DNA of 64,000 bases, from assembly GCA_036362985.1 (NCBI GenBank), contig JAYGXS010000004.1, forward strand, positions 43,062,024-43,126,023, in the 5' to 3' direction. Both the position numbers and the translations under genes were made by a program. This stretch comes from Ligula intestinalis. Lineage: Eukaryota > Platyhelminthes > Cestoda > Diphyllobothriidea > Diphyllobothriidae. Each line of letters begins with the position of its first letter. Positions within the stretch are counted from its first letter, which is position 1. Shown here piece by piece: positions 26,349-38,470 of the stretch. The notes under the pieces were generated by a model, which was not told where the DNA came from, did not search any database, and saw only the letters and a program-made list of their open reading frames with translations.

Positions 26349-26838
26349 TATCGCATAGCGTTAAGGCTAAGAAGGCTGACCTTTATGGCTGCGATCTCCC
26401 AGGCCCAGTTCCTTAGGAGCAGAGAGAAGTCTTGGTAAGGCCAGGGTGGTAGGAATAGTGTTTTCTGTACAGAGGGGTTGAAGAATAGGTAGTAGGAGAC
26501 TTGATTCGAATTGGCAGACGACCGACCATCAGAGCGCGGGGTCGTCAACGGCGCTGACAACGCTGCCTGCGGCCGCTCCCTGGCGGGGTGGATTCCGGAG
26601 TGATATCTGGTCGCAGTCATTCGAGCGGCCACCGTTAGTCATGTCTAGCAGCAGCCACCGCATTAAGGTTTGTGTCCAGACGGATTGAGGCCAACCTTCT
26701 AATGAGGCTAGTCTAATAAGGTGGACATCTCATTGTACTGATTGAGGTCAAGGTGCGCACGTTTGTGCCTGGTCCCAGAGGCACGATGTGTCAGCGTGCG
26801 GCTGATCATGGATTCCAATTAGCGCTAGCGGCACTACA
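26349..26838 (-). repeat. S1 LTR-like element, 490 bp, imperfect TSD
   Basis: Ends TATCGCATAGCG and GCACTACA, with flanks ATGG and ATGA (3 of 4 match). The core has CCCAGGCCCAGTTCCTTAG and TTTTCTGTACAG. Confidence 0.65.
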
Positions 26839-28990
26839 ATGACACCTTTGGGCTCGAATTATCGACCACCCAGGTCAGGTATCGCAGACTCACAATGACT
26901 TATACACCAGGACAGTCTCCCTTGACCCTGGCGCTAGTTACTCGACACAATTAGTGGTTGTTATGCGACTGATCGCAGGGACAGTGCAAGTACATTAAGT
27001 GGACATTGGGATGTTGAAGGTGATCTCGTTAGGCGGGACGCTATGAGGGGAAGAAACTGATAGTGACAGACGGAGTCTTACTACCTGCAGTCGTTAGTAT
27101 GTAGGTAACGGGAGGGGTCACGAAATTGAACCTGGAAAGATAGGGATGGAAGGCTTTAATGTCAAACGACGATGAGGGTTTCTTCACGTGTCACCATACT
27201 TGCGTGACTGCCTATCCTTAAGGATCTAGAATCCGGACATAGGTGCGCGCAGGGGAGTTTACAAAAACGTCACACAACGGAAGCACGTGGATATGACATG
27301 GTTGATACCTTTACACATCCAAGCACGCCCCTCTCTCCCCCGACATCGCCCGTGTACCCCCATCAGTTTTGTCGGCTGTTCAGAGAAGCCGCGGAGCGAG
27401 TCGGAAGATTTCCGGCAGACCGCCAGATGATTAACTGACTGACTTTTCACATAGTGCAGCAGTTAGACGACCGACAAACTCAGTTCCCAAACATCTTGTG
27501 GCCTGGGCACAAGCAGCCGCGTCCAAAAGGTCTGTCACGATGCGGACGTGTACGTATTCTCGTCTATGTCAGCGGTGCTGATACCGGCAGCCTGGATTGG
27601 CTAGTGCCCTTGCTGGATCAGGAGCCCCCCCGGGTGGGCCTCGATCCCGGCGGCGAGAAGGAGGGGTCGGAGCAGCATGGTCGGGGGAGGGGGGGGACTG
27701 CGTCGCCATCAGAAACACAGATGGAGAGGAGATAGAACCACTGTAGGGAGATTGGTGTAACAGACATTGGCCGCCGCGACGAAAACGCATCTGCTGTGGT
27801 TCCCTGCAGCCTGGGTTGAAGCCATTAGTAAGGTCAGGAGACAACAGTTAAATAGACACTAAGCCTACGCCGGCCTCCCCTCGTCTTCACCTCGGAGCAT
27901 GGTGGGTGGTGTGCGAAGGGGGTGGAGGGGGATAGACGCGGTGAAAGTTGGTTCCACTGTAAACAAACGCCCACACATATTATCGCTGGGCCCACTTTGT
28001 GTGACAGTGGCGGAGCTCGTCGTCCTATTGCGTGTTTGCTTCTAAAATGGGCTGCTCTGTAGGGAAGCTGGACCTGAATTACTACCGTACGTGCCTTGGA
28101 CGTGGCCTTCACGTCCAGTCACCTGTCGACTGACAAGCCTGGAGAGGCGACCGATGTGCAATAGGAGAGGCAATCCGTCCTCAGGACAAATAAACGCAAT
28201 CATCACTGCAAGCAATCGCAGGGCGTGACTTAAAAAAATTGTCAGCTGAGGTTCTGCTTGCGTTTTATTTCAAATCTACGCAAACTCTTAGCATTCTGAC
28301 CAACTTTAAAGCCTACAGACAGTTCAGGTGCACGACCTGCTCTCTGTTCTACGTAGTTTTGCAGTCTCCCGCTAACTGACAGGCTGTATTGTTACGAGTA
28401 CAAGGCACATCACGCATACAACGATGTAAGTTGTCAGCGAAGGTGCAGTCGAGTACGATGTTTAGTGATAATTGGATTTCAAAATCATCAGTCAGAGCAA
28501 CGGAGATGTTAGCACAAGGTCTGCTGAATAGGAGAGCACGTAGGCGCTTCAGAACAAACCGTAAACTACTGTGATTGACTAGGCGTGAAGTAAGTGAGCA
28601 AATCATGCCTGCCTGCGTGCGACTTTTCAGCGACCGTTAATTAACCGATTGACGTGATGCTGCTCCTGAAAGCTGAGTCAAACACTTTCTAAGCATATGC
28701 AGGGGAGGGGTACAGCAAGCGTGAGGAAAAACTGAAGCGCTTACGGCAAACCAAGAAACCTACGCGCGAATACTGGTAACCATAAGCCTTTTGCCGGCTA
28801 GGTAATGAATGTCGTAGAGCGAATACGTCACACGGTTGCTGTTAAATAAACGTCATCAGGAAAGTGGTTTAGCAGGCCGATGGAATGCCGAAAACAGGAA
28901 GAAACAGAGTGTGTCTGTGAAAGATTGCAGACCAATTTTGGCTGAGGAGCGATAGGAACTAACAGAAAAATCGACCTAACTCTGTAGGCC
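26839..28990. other. No recognisable gene
   Basis: Opposite-strand short frames only. GC-rich around 27560-27720. Nothing I can assign. Confidence 0.45.
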
Positions 28991-29006
28991 GGGCGTTCAT
29001 TGGCTT

Positions 29007-29040
29007 GGCGTTTTGGATTCTCCTTCGAATGCATCATCAG
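29007..29040 (-). ncRNA. Hammerhead-like core, degenerate (Penelope-type tail)
   Basis: Read on the minus strand: CTGATGA (29040-29034), a 19-nt variable helix region, then AAAACGCC. The spacing is exactly the 34 nt found in the other copies. Box 2 is AAAA instead of GAAA, so cleavage is unlikely. It forms an inverted pair with 29100-29133. Confidence 0.5.
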
Positions 29041-29099
29041 TGACAGTCGCAGAGAAGGATAATAAAGGCACAAGGAGCGCCGTTCCTCTACCAGCGTCT

Positions 29100-29133
29100 C
29101 TGATGCTGAATTGGAATGAGAATCTGAAACGTC
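29100..29133 (+). ncRNA. Hammerhead-like core, degenerate (Penelope-type tail)
   Basis: CTGATGC at 29100-29106 (last core base changed), then GAAACGTC at 29126-29133, followed by AGGCTAATAAAG and a TTCCA...TTCTTCT tail, as in the 30.4-kb copy. Confidence 0.55.
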
Positions 29134-29140
29134 AGGCTAA

Positions 29141-30280
29141 TAAAGTCTTTGTTCCATTGGTTGCATTTTCTTCTGAAGGGCTTCATGAAGCTCGCCTGTT
29201 CACTCCCGAAAACTTGGTGAGTTGATAGCAAACGATTTTGTGACGTTTTCTTAACCATTTCCTAAAGTCACACAACACTTGCGACAGATGAAACATAAAA
29301 GAAAAATGTCACCTAAAACAGACTATTTAGGTGAAAATTAGTAATTGCACAAGTGGAAAAATGACCTAATCGGATAAGAAAGCTTCCCAACGAGGAAATA
29401 TAAACGAAAGGCAAAGGACTGTAACTTGTCCTCGAGGCGACCGAGTTAAAGGACTAAGGAGTTAAGCTAGGCCAGGCCAGGCTTGCGACCCAGCCCATCT
29501 GCCCGCACCAGGTGTGCTTACCCTTCTGAATGGAAGGTTGCTTCAACCAGAACAGTTTTGACAGCCCACTCGTGAGCGTGTCCGCTCGCCCTCTCGTTCG
29601 ACAAATACGCCTTGTCTGCCCCGTCGCGCATGACTCATACCCACGGCGCACGGTGGCAGCTTAACGCCGATGAACATCAACGCCTGTTCTGATTGGTTGA
29701 TGTTAAACATGGCTGGGGTACACGCACGCACGCACCTCCTGCAGGGAGTGAAGCCAACAACAACAATGGCTGGTGGAGCAATCACTGCCGTTCACTGAAC
29801 CGGAGACATCCCCCTGATTCGATCGCCCGGATTGTTGACTTAGAAAACACCCCGTTGTGTCGACTCCGTCTGAGGCGTTTTGCGCGCGAACGAGGATTCC
29901 AAAAGCTAGTTTACAAGTGCTTCGTCGGACTTTTGCTACCGAGCTACTAACAGAGTGAAGTGGAGGGAAAGTTCTTTAAACAGGAGAAGGCCATGCCGAA
30001 CGTGTTTCACTTTATCGAGACATTGAAAACAAAAGTCAGTATCCATTTTTATCCCTGAGTATGAGGTTCCTTGGAGTATAAATTTAGGCAGCGGAAACAG
30101 GTTGCCAGTTAATCATAAGGGAGTGAACACAGATTTACGAGTGAAGGATGAATGAGGACAACAACGAGTTCTCAACTTGCGAGTCAGAGAGAGAGCGAGA
30201 GAGAGAGAGAGAGAGGTGAACTTTGTTGTCAATACAAGTGAACGTGCGAGTCTCAGAAGGTAATTGAGAAGAAAATGACT
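29141..30280. other. No recognisable gene; GA microsatellite
   Basis: (GA)n at about 30184-30215; otherwise short frames only. Confidence 0.5.
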
Positions 30281-30309
30281 CGATCGCTAGGAAATACTTT
30301 TATTCGCCT

Positions 30310-30343
30310 GACGTTTTGATATCCATCGCGTATTCATCATCAG
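30310..30343 (-). ncRNA. Hammerhead-like core, minus-strand half of an inverted pair
   Basis: Minus strand CTGATGA (30343-30337), a variable region able to fold partly, then AAAACGTC (30317-30310), followed by AGGCGAATAAAAG and CTAGCGATCGAG. Box 2 is AAAAC in place of GAAAC. It faces away from the better copy at 30409-30442. Confidence 0.55.
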
Positions 30344-30408
30344 AGACATAAGCAGAAACGTTATCCCTCTTTGAAACTCGTTTCTGCTACTGTTTTCTGC
30401 TGATGTCT

Positions 30409-30442
30409 CTGATGATGAATCCGCGAAGGATGCCGAAACGTC
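30409..30442 (+). ncRNA. Hammerhead-like ribozyme core (Penelope-type), best copy
   Basis: CTGATGA at 30409-30415, helix II candidate ATCC/GGAT around a GCGAA-type loop, then GAAAC and GTC at 30435-30442. This order is the hammerhead core CUGAUGA...GAAA...UC with an almost absent helix III. The ACGU at that point is self-complementary, so a dimeric fold could form it, as described for hammerheads of Penelope-like elements. Downstream AGGCGAATAAAATTC and CCCAGCGATCGAG are shared with the other copies. A U next to box 1 weakens the first helix II pair, so activity is uncertain. Confidence 0.6.
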
Positions 30443-30689
30443 AGGCGAATAAAATTCTTGTCCCAGCGATCGAGTGGTCTTCTCCTCATAAAATTTTTGT
30501 AGAAGAGAGTGCACGGGTGACTTGGGAGGATGCCATAGGGGCTGTCCTCCCGAGGAGTAGTCTACGTGACCAATCACACGTGAACTGGTAAGGATAATTT
30601 ATGTGGCCCCCTAAACAGGATGTGAGAAAAGGCACTACCCGCACTACAGGTGTCTGTGCGCCAAATTTCAGGGAAATTTAGGTTATGTT

Positions 30690-30780
30690 TACACTTAGAG
30701 TTAGGTTAGTGTTCATCGTAGTTTTAGGGCTAAGACTAGGATTACGGTCTAGGTTTATGCTAGAGTTAGGACACGGGAAT
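30690..30780 (+). repeat. Degenerate TTAGGG-like tract linked to ACACGGGAAT
   Basis: A series of TTAGAG/TTAGGT/TTAGGG words ends at GTTAGGACACGGGAAT. A comparable arrangement lies at 12955-13030. Too degenerate to be a telomere; more likely part of a dispersed repeat. Confidence 0.55.
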
Positions 30781-30973
30781 ATTTACCTTTCATGTAATAC
30801 TGCGCATGGCTATCTAGATTACGTAGGTGGGGCTTTCCTATTTCCGTGTCCCGTTTAGGGAGGCATACAAGTAATCATTATCCATGGCAGTCCATCAGCT
30901 AAGAGAGAGCGTGGGGGGAAGAAGTTTTGCATAGTATCAGTAGGGTCCCTGGGCATCAGTATCAGCATCAGTG

Positions 30974-31157
30974 TATTGAGGGCTATGCAGGAAAAATTCC
31001 TTTGAGTGCCCTATTTGTACATATGTGCAGTGGTAGCAGAAAATTTGTTTCTCAGACTGTTGGCGAGGCCAGTTGTCCTGTGTCATAGGATGAAAATAGG
31101 AGCAGACAGTGAAAAAACTCCTCAGGGATTTTTAGGAGAAAAACTTTCGCTCTTGTG
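30974..31157 (+). repeat. Direct repeat copy 1, 184 bp
   Basis: About 90% identical to 31564-31748 in the same orientation; includes GTTGGCGAGGCCAGTTGTCC. The two copies bracket 406 bp of unrelated sequence. Confidence 0.9.
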
Positions 31158-31563
31158 TGCATATGAAATTCCGCCATAAGCCCTTTGAAGGCAGAAGAAG
31201 ACACTTTGATGCTGTGCCGCCAGCGTGTGGGAGGTCGCCGATTAACGCACCCCCTTTTAAACAAATCCTCAATGATTGTCTGTTTTGGTCACCTGGCTTT
31301 GTCTCCAGGTGGGCTTTTCAGCTTGAGTCGCCATTTTCCCCCTCCCTCTATTCGCGTGTAAATTTTCTTGTCTACACGTAGTTTGGCCCTACTTCGCCCC
31401 TCATAAACCGATGTTTATTCCTCCTTGTTTATTTGAAGTACTATGAGGCCATGAGGGCACAAGGTCGTAATGCTAGCGCTGTTTTGAAAGCAGTCCAATT
31501 TGATCTATATTTGACGAATTTTCCTAGAACATTTGCCATTATTTCGAAAATTGCAGTATCAGT

Positions 31564-31748
31564 ATATTGAGGGATATGTAGGAAAAATTCCTTTGAGTGC
31601 CCTATTTGTACATATGTGCAGTAATAGCCGAAATTTTTTTACTCAGACTGTTGGCGAGGCCAGTTGTCCTGTGTCATAGGATGAAAATAGGAGCAGACGG
31701 TGAAAAAACTCCTCAGGAATTTTTAGAGGAAAAACTGTCGCTCTTGTG
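31564..31748 (+). repeat. Direct repeat copy 2, 185 bp
   Basis: Partner of 30974-31157. Neither copy has TG...CA ends, so an LTR pair is not indicated. Confidence 0.9.
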
Positions 31749-32084
31749 GGGGTAATGCGTGGGATTTAGAAGAAAAAAAGGGGTTCCAACGGGGGACATT
31801 GCAAATGTTCCCAGGATCATCATAGTGTGGAAGTCGCGTCTTGATTCTTCCTTGCTGATTGCAGAGTCCGCCAGTGGAACTGGAAAAACAGAGCATCCGT
31901 CCAGATCGTCGACAGTCCGCTTTGGGTCGAACCAAGGGTGAATGTTTAGGCCGTCAGGTCTGGCTGATAAGGTCGTTAGCGGGGTAATCACGGTACGCAG
32001 ATAGCCAAGTAGGGTATACCGCGGAGAACTTCGCATGAGGCTATGCGTGGGAGGGCGTTATAAATAGCAAACGTGAATGGATAT
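31749..32084. other. No recognisable gene
   Basis: The minus-strand frames at 31713-32036 do not match a known family. An AT-rich stretch near 32085-32140 is the tail of the following LINE fragment. Confidence 0.4.
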
Positions 32085-32856
32085 AAAAAGTAATAATAAT
32101 TAAAAATTGAAAGTTGTATGATTATTATTGTAAATTGTCAGTTCCGATCCATCGTGCACTGTTATATCGATCCAGTTTTCGCTTTAAACCCTCTAGCGAT
32201 TCCGAAATAATGACGTCCTGAGGAAGCGCATTCCACGCTCCGAGCACCCTTTTTGAGAAGAAGTGTTTCCGAGCGTCCAGCCTGGCCCCTGTCACCTTTA
32301 ATTTGAGAGGATGACCCCTTAGATTCGTGGTCGTTGCTAATTCGAAAAAAATCCCCTGATATAAGACAGCAGTCTTGAAGACGTAATACGCGGAATGCTA
32401 GTATCAGGTCCCCCCGAAGCTGCCTGTAGCGGAATGGGCAGAGGTTGAGATTCGACTGTTTCATAAGGCTGCGAGCCCTGCCCCATAACAAGTTTGGTTG
32501 CGCACCGTTTTACCCTTTCCAGGATGTTGATGTCTCTCGTGGCCCCGGGTCTCGAAGTTTGGATAGCGGATTCTAGGTGCTGTCGTACGAAGGTTCCGCA
32601 GACTTTTGTGAAGCACTCTTCATTGAAGGTAGAAAAAGATCGTCTGACGAGGCATAGGATCGACATCGCAGACTTGGCTACCTTTGTGCAATGCAGGGAG
32701 GGTTTAAGCGAGGGCGTGATCCAGACTCCCAAGTCTTTCTGGGCGTTCACTTCCTTCAATGGTGTGTCATTCAGTCGGTAAGCCATGCCGTTTTAAGAAC
32801 CGGATTTGCCGACTCGAATGGTGGTGCACTTGCTCGCATTGAATGGTAAGAGTCCA
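32085..32856 (-). pseudogene. CR1/Jockey-like LINE, 3' fragment
   Basis: Minus-strand C-terminal part of a non-LTR polymerase. Recognisable pieces: FNASKCTTIRVGK near 32850, DLGVWITPSLKPSLHCTK near 32730, a region ending near LERVKRCATKLV, then after a frame change FRYRQLRGDLI and later WN.LP-type remnants. It parallels the same region of the LINE at 54254-55770 (shared QKDLGVWIT.SLKP and YRQLRGDLI). It has at least two frameshifts and one stop, and the reverse transcriptase active site is missing, so it is a 5'-truncated dead copy. An AATAATAATT-rich tail ends it near 32085. Confidence 0.85.
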
Positions 32857-32859
32857 ATA

Positions 32860-35325
32860 AGGGATAACTTTTATATCCCGCTGTTGTGAGTTTTTGCAAC
32901 TTATTTTATTATTTTAGAATAGAGAACGTTTTTGCTGAAAATTTTGGAGTGATATTTTCGAAATAAAGCGTATCGCCCACTCTCTCTCGTCAGCAAGGCT
33001 GGCTGATTCGAGCTGGTCTACAAAAGTACCCACGCGATATATAGTACAGTTATGTGTGACCGAATATAGGCCATACTCAAGTGTAGACTATCAAGTATGT
33101 TAAACATACTGTTATAGGGAGCATTTTTTCTTGTTAGTTTTCGTAGCATCCAACCGAGAGAAGGAATTGCAACTGTTAACTGAAGCGAATGATAGGAGGA
33201 TGACCAATCGACGTCCAGACTCTTACCACATGCGAAGTCACTAGTCTATCTTATATCTAAGTCCCTAGCTGACTCTTGATGAAATATGCTCAGCAACGAC
33301 ATGCAACTCCGATTTCTTCCTAAGGAGCTTCTCACTACTCGATGGCATAAGATGAGAACTTCGATAGGCCTTCCGGCGTTGCGCCCTCTGATGTTAACAG
33401 CAACAGGTCAGACTATACTAATTGACATTCGACGCGTACCTGGCCTATAGATGCACTTTCAACCAAGCAGTAGTGCTCATTGCCTGATCGAAGAGAGCTT
33501 TTGCTACTGCATACGCCTCTACTGCCTTAAAAATGAGCTCCTGGTAAAACTGGAAAGTTTTAAAGAATGCATTCTTCATCCCGGTGATAAAAGAATTTGC
33601 GTCATGCTATTAGCATCTGTTTATACTTTTCACTGAAAGCAAATGAAATTGTGAACAGAATGGAGGCGAGCATGTTAGTCTCGGGTTCTTGTTGCAAAGA
33701 AGAGCCTGCAATCACCGAAAAAGCGGTTGTATTCGTCTGAGCTTCCATACTCGTACAGGAAGCCACCTTTAGAGATTGGTGGAAAGAGCTGGACGACTGT
33801 GCCAGTGATTGAACTGGATTCGCACTGTCTGACTCGTGACGCTCTCAGCGGGCAGTGACCACATTTGTATTTGGTTGGAAACTGGGACACAGCATCCGGC
33901 CGCGTGAGGGGGGAGTAGAACAATGTGTTTGTTTACGGAATTGGTGTCAGATACCCAGGCTTCTAACCAATCTCGCCCTGTCTTGTTACTAGCTAGCGCC
34001 ACCATCCGTGTGCTCGCTATGTCGAGCTCATAGATAGAGCCATGATCGGTCTATCCAGAGCACTGTATCCCTCGGATAGTTTAAGGTGACCTCGCGGTGT
34101 TGGCACAGTAAGTGCGGACCGTCTTATTTGACATCAAACCTGCCTATTTCGCCCGAAGGTCATTCACGAATAACAGTAGCGAAAATACTTCCACTTTTAT
34201 AGTATATTCTACACGAATGGTCAGCATCCGAAACCGGCGAGGAGGATCTTCCTCGCGAATCCCGAATAACTAAGGGGCTGTTGTAACGATCGAAACATCG
34301 CACCGGATTCCTAGATGTCTTCGAAGGTTAACAAAAATTATTCCGTACTGGTGATTCGCCTAGCGGATCGGTCGAAGACGGCCTCACCAGACGCCACGCC
34401 GGTAATCGCTCATGACTAGAATGATGATGTGGCCCCATCCTTGCAGGAATTCAAATTTACGAGTCAGTTAGGTCATCGCTGAATGAATTAACAGCTGGAG
34501 TACCTCCGTCTATTCCTTTGGACAAAAATAGTCACCATTCGGTTCCATACATTTCGAATAAAATTGAGAACTCTGAAAATTCGATAGATAGGGGTGGACC
34601 GGGCACGCATCTCTGTAGCCATCTGTTCATCAAGCTGATAATTTTTAGTTTTTCCAGATGTGCTCTTGTCAAAGCGCAGGCGTGGGGAGCGTCAGTCAAA
34701 TCGATTGGCATCTGGCTACAATTGACGGAGTCTCGATCAATCGAGAGCAAATCCGTGTGAATGCTGGGGGCGTGAGGAATTGGGCACGTGGCTCTCTGAT
34801 AACTATGAGGGATTTGTCTAATTGGCTCTACCGATATGATCGCTTCGGCGATCACGCAGCATCTTTCATCGTAACTGAGTCACCTACTCTGCATACACCG
34901 CCGAACAGTCGGAAAATACCGTACAAATCGGAGCACTAATCATGCCATGGCGACCAACAGTCAAAAATCAATGATAAGATTTAGATATGAAGACGAGGCC
35001 ACTGGATTAGTTATTTCTGACTTATTTGTCGTCGCCGGCCGAGTATAACTCAGCCACAGCCTGCCCGTCGGTGCTTTCGTCTTTCTAGGTAAAAGAGTCG
35101 TTACTTAAATGTGCTCTTCAATTTATAAGGATAATTAGGTAGTTTCACGAAGCTAATAAACAGGAAGCACGAGGAACTACGGTCACTGTGTGTCTCACGC
35201 AGTGGGCAAGGGAACGCTAATGCGCGTTGAATTATTTTATAGTAAGGAGCACACTAGCAACATCTACCGCATTCTTTCCTGCCGTCTCCAAATTACTCCG
35301 ATCAGAGGACACTGTCACAACTACC
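32860..35325. other. No recognisable gene
   Basis: Short frames on both strands. A 107-codon minus frame at 34532-34855 and a 93-codon plus frame overlap each other, and neither has a known motif. No splice-supported exon seen. Confidence 0.45.
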
Positions 35326-35329
35326 GTAG

Positions 35330-36040
35330 GACACAATGGCTGGGAAATTTAGGCAGCCCGTCGACACGTACTCCATCTTACGGGGACAGCAGCCCCGAGA
35401 AGTGCACGCCAGCTGAGCAGCGTGCACGGTTGTTCCGAGCACACGTGACGACTGCTCACACAGCGTGGGAAACTGCCAATCAGCGTGCAGGCCAGGACAA
35501 TTATCGCGGGCAGGGGGTTAAGTAGGTTAAACCCTAGCCAGTGCAATCTTCAGGTCCGGTTCTCTGAGAGAAGGAGGAGAAGTGAGACGCCAAGTTGTAG
35601 GAAGAGTTTGTTCTGTACAGAAGGAATAGGAGAATATGTAGGAGGAATTTGGCACTCAGACTGGCATACATGCAACCGTGAGGGTCGGCCTCCGAGGTGT
35701 CAGAGCACGGGGTCGTCACGGTGACCAGCAACATGCCAGGAGATGATTGGACAGACAAGACCAGACTGGGGTAGGCTGACACCGGGATGCACATACACAT
35801 TGATGCCCGAGGTCAAAGGTTGAGCGTTGGTGTGTGCGCGTTGGAAGGCAGTAGGGCTACAGCCACTACATACCAGTCGCACGCCATAGGCCAGAAATGT
35901 TCTAGAATGTCCAGGACCCAATAAACAAACTGGAGTGGACAAGCTGAGAAACCACTGGTTCCTGCTGGTCTGGAATAAGGTTCCTGCTCTCAGAAACCGG
36001 CTCCTTGCATTTTTCCGCCTACTGGTCGGGGTACCAAAAT
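35330..36040 (+). repeat. S3 LTR-like element interrupted by an S1 copy
   Basis: Two parts match 50800-51075: 35420-35500 (CCGAGCACACGTGACG, AATCAGCGTGCA) and 35900-36030 (CCTGCTCTCAGAAACCG, TTCCGCCTACTGGTCGGG). The S1 element 35502-35870 separates them. Boundaries are approximate. Confidence 0.5.
35502..35870 (-). repeat. S1 LTR-like element, 369 bp, no clear TSD
   Basis: Ends TATCGCGGG and CCACTACA, with the TTCTGTACAGAA palindrome. Flanking 4-mers CAAT and TACC do not match, so one end may have eroded. Confidence 0.7.
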
Positions 36041-37520
36041 CTGGTTTCCCCCCTCCCCTTAGGCATCGGCTAGTGAAAGGGCGGATCGGATCTTATCGCA
36101 GCTGTTCCAATGCCCTTCTTCTCTGGCACCTCGATGTCCGCGGCAAGCCGGCTAACCAACAGGCGTCAGTCAAGGCACGGCGGCCCCCACAGGCTTCAGC
36201 TGAATTTAGTCATTGTCGCGCGTGCACCTCGGGCTAGCCGCGTAAGTCAGCCTATTTGGCTTCCAGGTGACCTTGTTATCAGACCCCAAGACTCGGTCTT
36301 TGACGCAACCAATCACGCGCCCGACAGCCAGACAATCTGTCACACACGAACAGACTCAAGCGCGTGAACTACACACCGCTGCCCACACGCTCCCCGTACA
36401 GTCCCATTGTTCACACACTCCTCAAACAGTCAATCCACGGCAAATTGCCTTGTGTACCCAGTATATCACTCCCAACATCTGATTGCGTTCTTCCATCAGA
36501 CAGAAAAATCTTAGTGTTTGTGGTTTTGGTAGATAACTCGTCATTGACCACTACAATCTCACGTGCGAGAGAGTGCCATAGGAATCGCATTCAAAAGAAG
36601 TCATTTTAGTCGGACTCTCATTCATGGCAAGGAAGGAAATCTCCCTTCAGTCAGCAGTCTCAAGAGCCCCGGCTCCTGCCGTGTCAGGCTAGATTCAAGC
36701 GTGTCAAAGTTATTGTTATTGAAGAATGCACTGATATGTCGCAAACATGGAGTGTCCAGCGCCGGTCTTTATATTCCCTCTAGTATGTACCAGTAAACTA
36801 CTCCAGCCTGTAAACCATCGGATGACGAGATCGGGCAGAGTGAAGGCCTGCATCTAAGACATTCCACTACGCCCATGTACGAACGTATGTTCGGGCTCGC
36901 GTGGCCTCCGCACAACCCGATAAATGCGTTTTGTGATCCGCTCTGACCTCCCTTTTGTTAGAGCACATCTACAGCGCAGGCCGCTGCTGAAAGGGAGGGT
37001 TGGGGGGGTATGCAATCTCATGTTAGCTCACGCAGTATGACCTTCTGACTTTGGTCTGAGAATAAATCCGGAAACCTGTTGATTTGTTGATTTGTTAGTA
37101 AAGGCCTGATGAGAATTATCGAAAACAAACGTGTGTTCGCCAATTCATCTTCCAAAAGTATACCATTTGTCGTTCTTACGGCGCCTTCTGTGACCGCCGG
37201 ATTCGAATTTTACTTCGATCGGAGCAAGCAACTATATCCTCAGTGTCAGAGATGAGGAACCGCGACGGCTAGCAAACTAATCGATCTGTGTCCAAATAAA
37301 TAAATAATCAATAAATAAATAATTATTAACATGCGAAAAAATTAGAGGTCCAGGCAAAATATTCCTTTCATCAGCCCCGGAAGAGGAAGAAGAAGCGACG
37401 ATTTCTGGGACGAAGGTCAGCCAAAATACAACTTGGTCCCGGGATGATATAAGGAATATAAATTATTATATGTTGTCTTCGCTCGAACATGTTCAGAAAT
37501 CCTCCAAGTCTGTCCTCTGT
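36041..37520. other. No recognisable gene; AAAT microsatellite
   Basis: A short AAAT tract lies near 37296-37325. GAAGAGGAAGAAGAAGCGACG followed by CTGGGACGAA near 37379-37415 may be a decayed Penelope tail on the minus strand. Other frames are short. Confidence 0.45.
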
Positions 37521-37525
37521 GAATC

Positions 37526-37957
37526 TGTAGTGCGCCGTTGCCTGTCTATGTCTGGCTTTCCGGTCGTGGCCTCAATCTGTCTGGAGCTCAAGGTCGTTGT
37601 GGTCGCCAAACTTCCTGGTGCGAGACACAGGCCACGCACGTTGTCCAACAACGGTGTCGAACCATACGCTATCCACCCCCGCACGGTGTCCAACCAATCA
37701 CAGGCCGACCTAGCCAGTGAAAGCGCTCTCTCTGTTTTCTGGCCTGATTGCTGCTAAGACCTCACTTGGGATCCGGTAGATCTCCTAAGTGGACGTGCTC
37801 TTCTAAGTCAATCTACTCTCATCTGTTCTCCGGACCTTTTTTGTACACAATAAACTCTTCCCTATACTGTAGCCTTTATCGTCTGCTCTCCTGCACTAAG
37901 TAACCATGGTCAGAAGATCGCAGTTGCTGGGTTTGACTCACTTAACCCCCTGCGATA
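37526..37957 (+). repeat. S1 LTR-like element, 432 bp, TSD AATC
   Basis: Starts TGTAGTGCGCC and ends CCCCCTGCGATA, with exact AATC repeats at 37522-37525 and 37958-37961. It contains AATAAA (within GTACACAATAAACTC) about 100 bp before the 3' end, as expected of an LTR poly(A) signal. Confidence 0.85.
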
Positions 37958-38412
37958 AATCTTTATCTGGCCTACTTGCATTTTGTTTCCTACCTTCTTT
38001 GCTATTCGTTTGCTTGCCTGAACTGGAATTCCTTGTTTGGTAAATTATCGAATTTGACCTTGAAGCTGAAGGTCATTCCCTTTGCTAAACATTGTTCCTC
38101 CGCGCGCGCGTGTGACACTCTTGCGAACTCACATTTCGTCGGCTGGAGTCAGGCATTGTATTCAGTCGCCTCTTTTGTTCTATGTGGTAAGCGATTATTC
38201 TTTATTAATTGTGAATAGTCCCATAAAAAATCCAGCTACGATTTCCATGTTGATTTAATTTCTTACTCGGGACTGCCGAATTGTCGCTCACAATTTATAT
38301 ACCTTATTAATTCTTCACACACGCAGGCCATGTTCTGATGGCAAGACTTCCAGCGATGGACGTGGGTGTAGAAGCTAACTCGGTGGAACGGGTCTTCGAA
38401 CACGAGCTGTGG

Positions 38413-38470
38413 TCTCACCACAGTAAGAGGCGTTATTTAGACCACCGAAGCATCTTGCTAGCTGACAGCC
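38413..38470 (+). repeat. 58-bp direct repeat, copy 1
   Basis: About 90% identical to 39226-39283. It lies immediately left of the S1 element 38471-38887. Confidence 0.85.

Noticed and set aside
26049..26438. A 129-codon plus-strand frame
   Set aside because: It spans a TC microsatellite (Leu-Ser repeats) and runs into an antisense S1 element.
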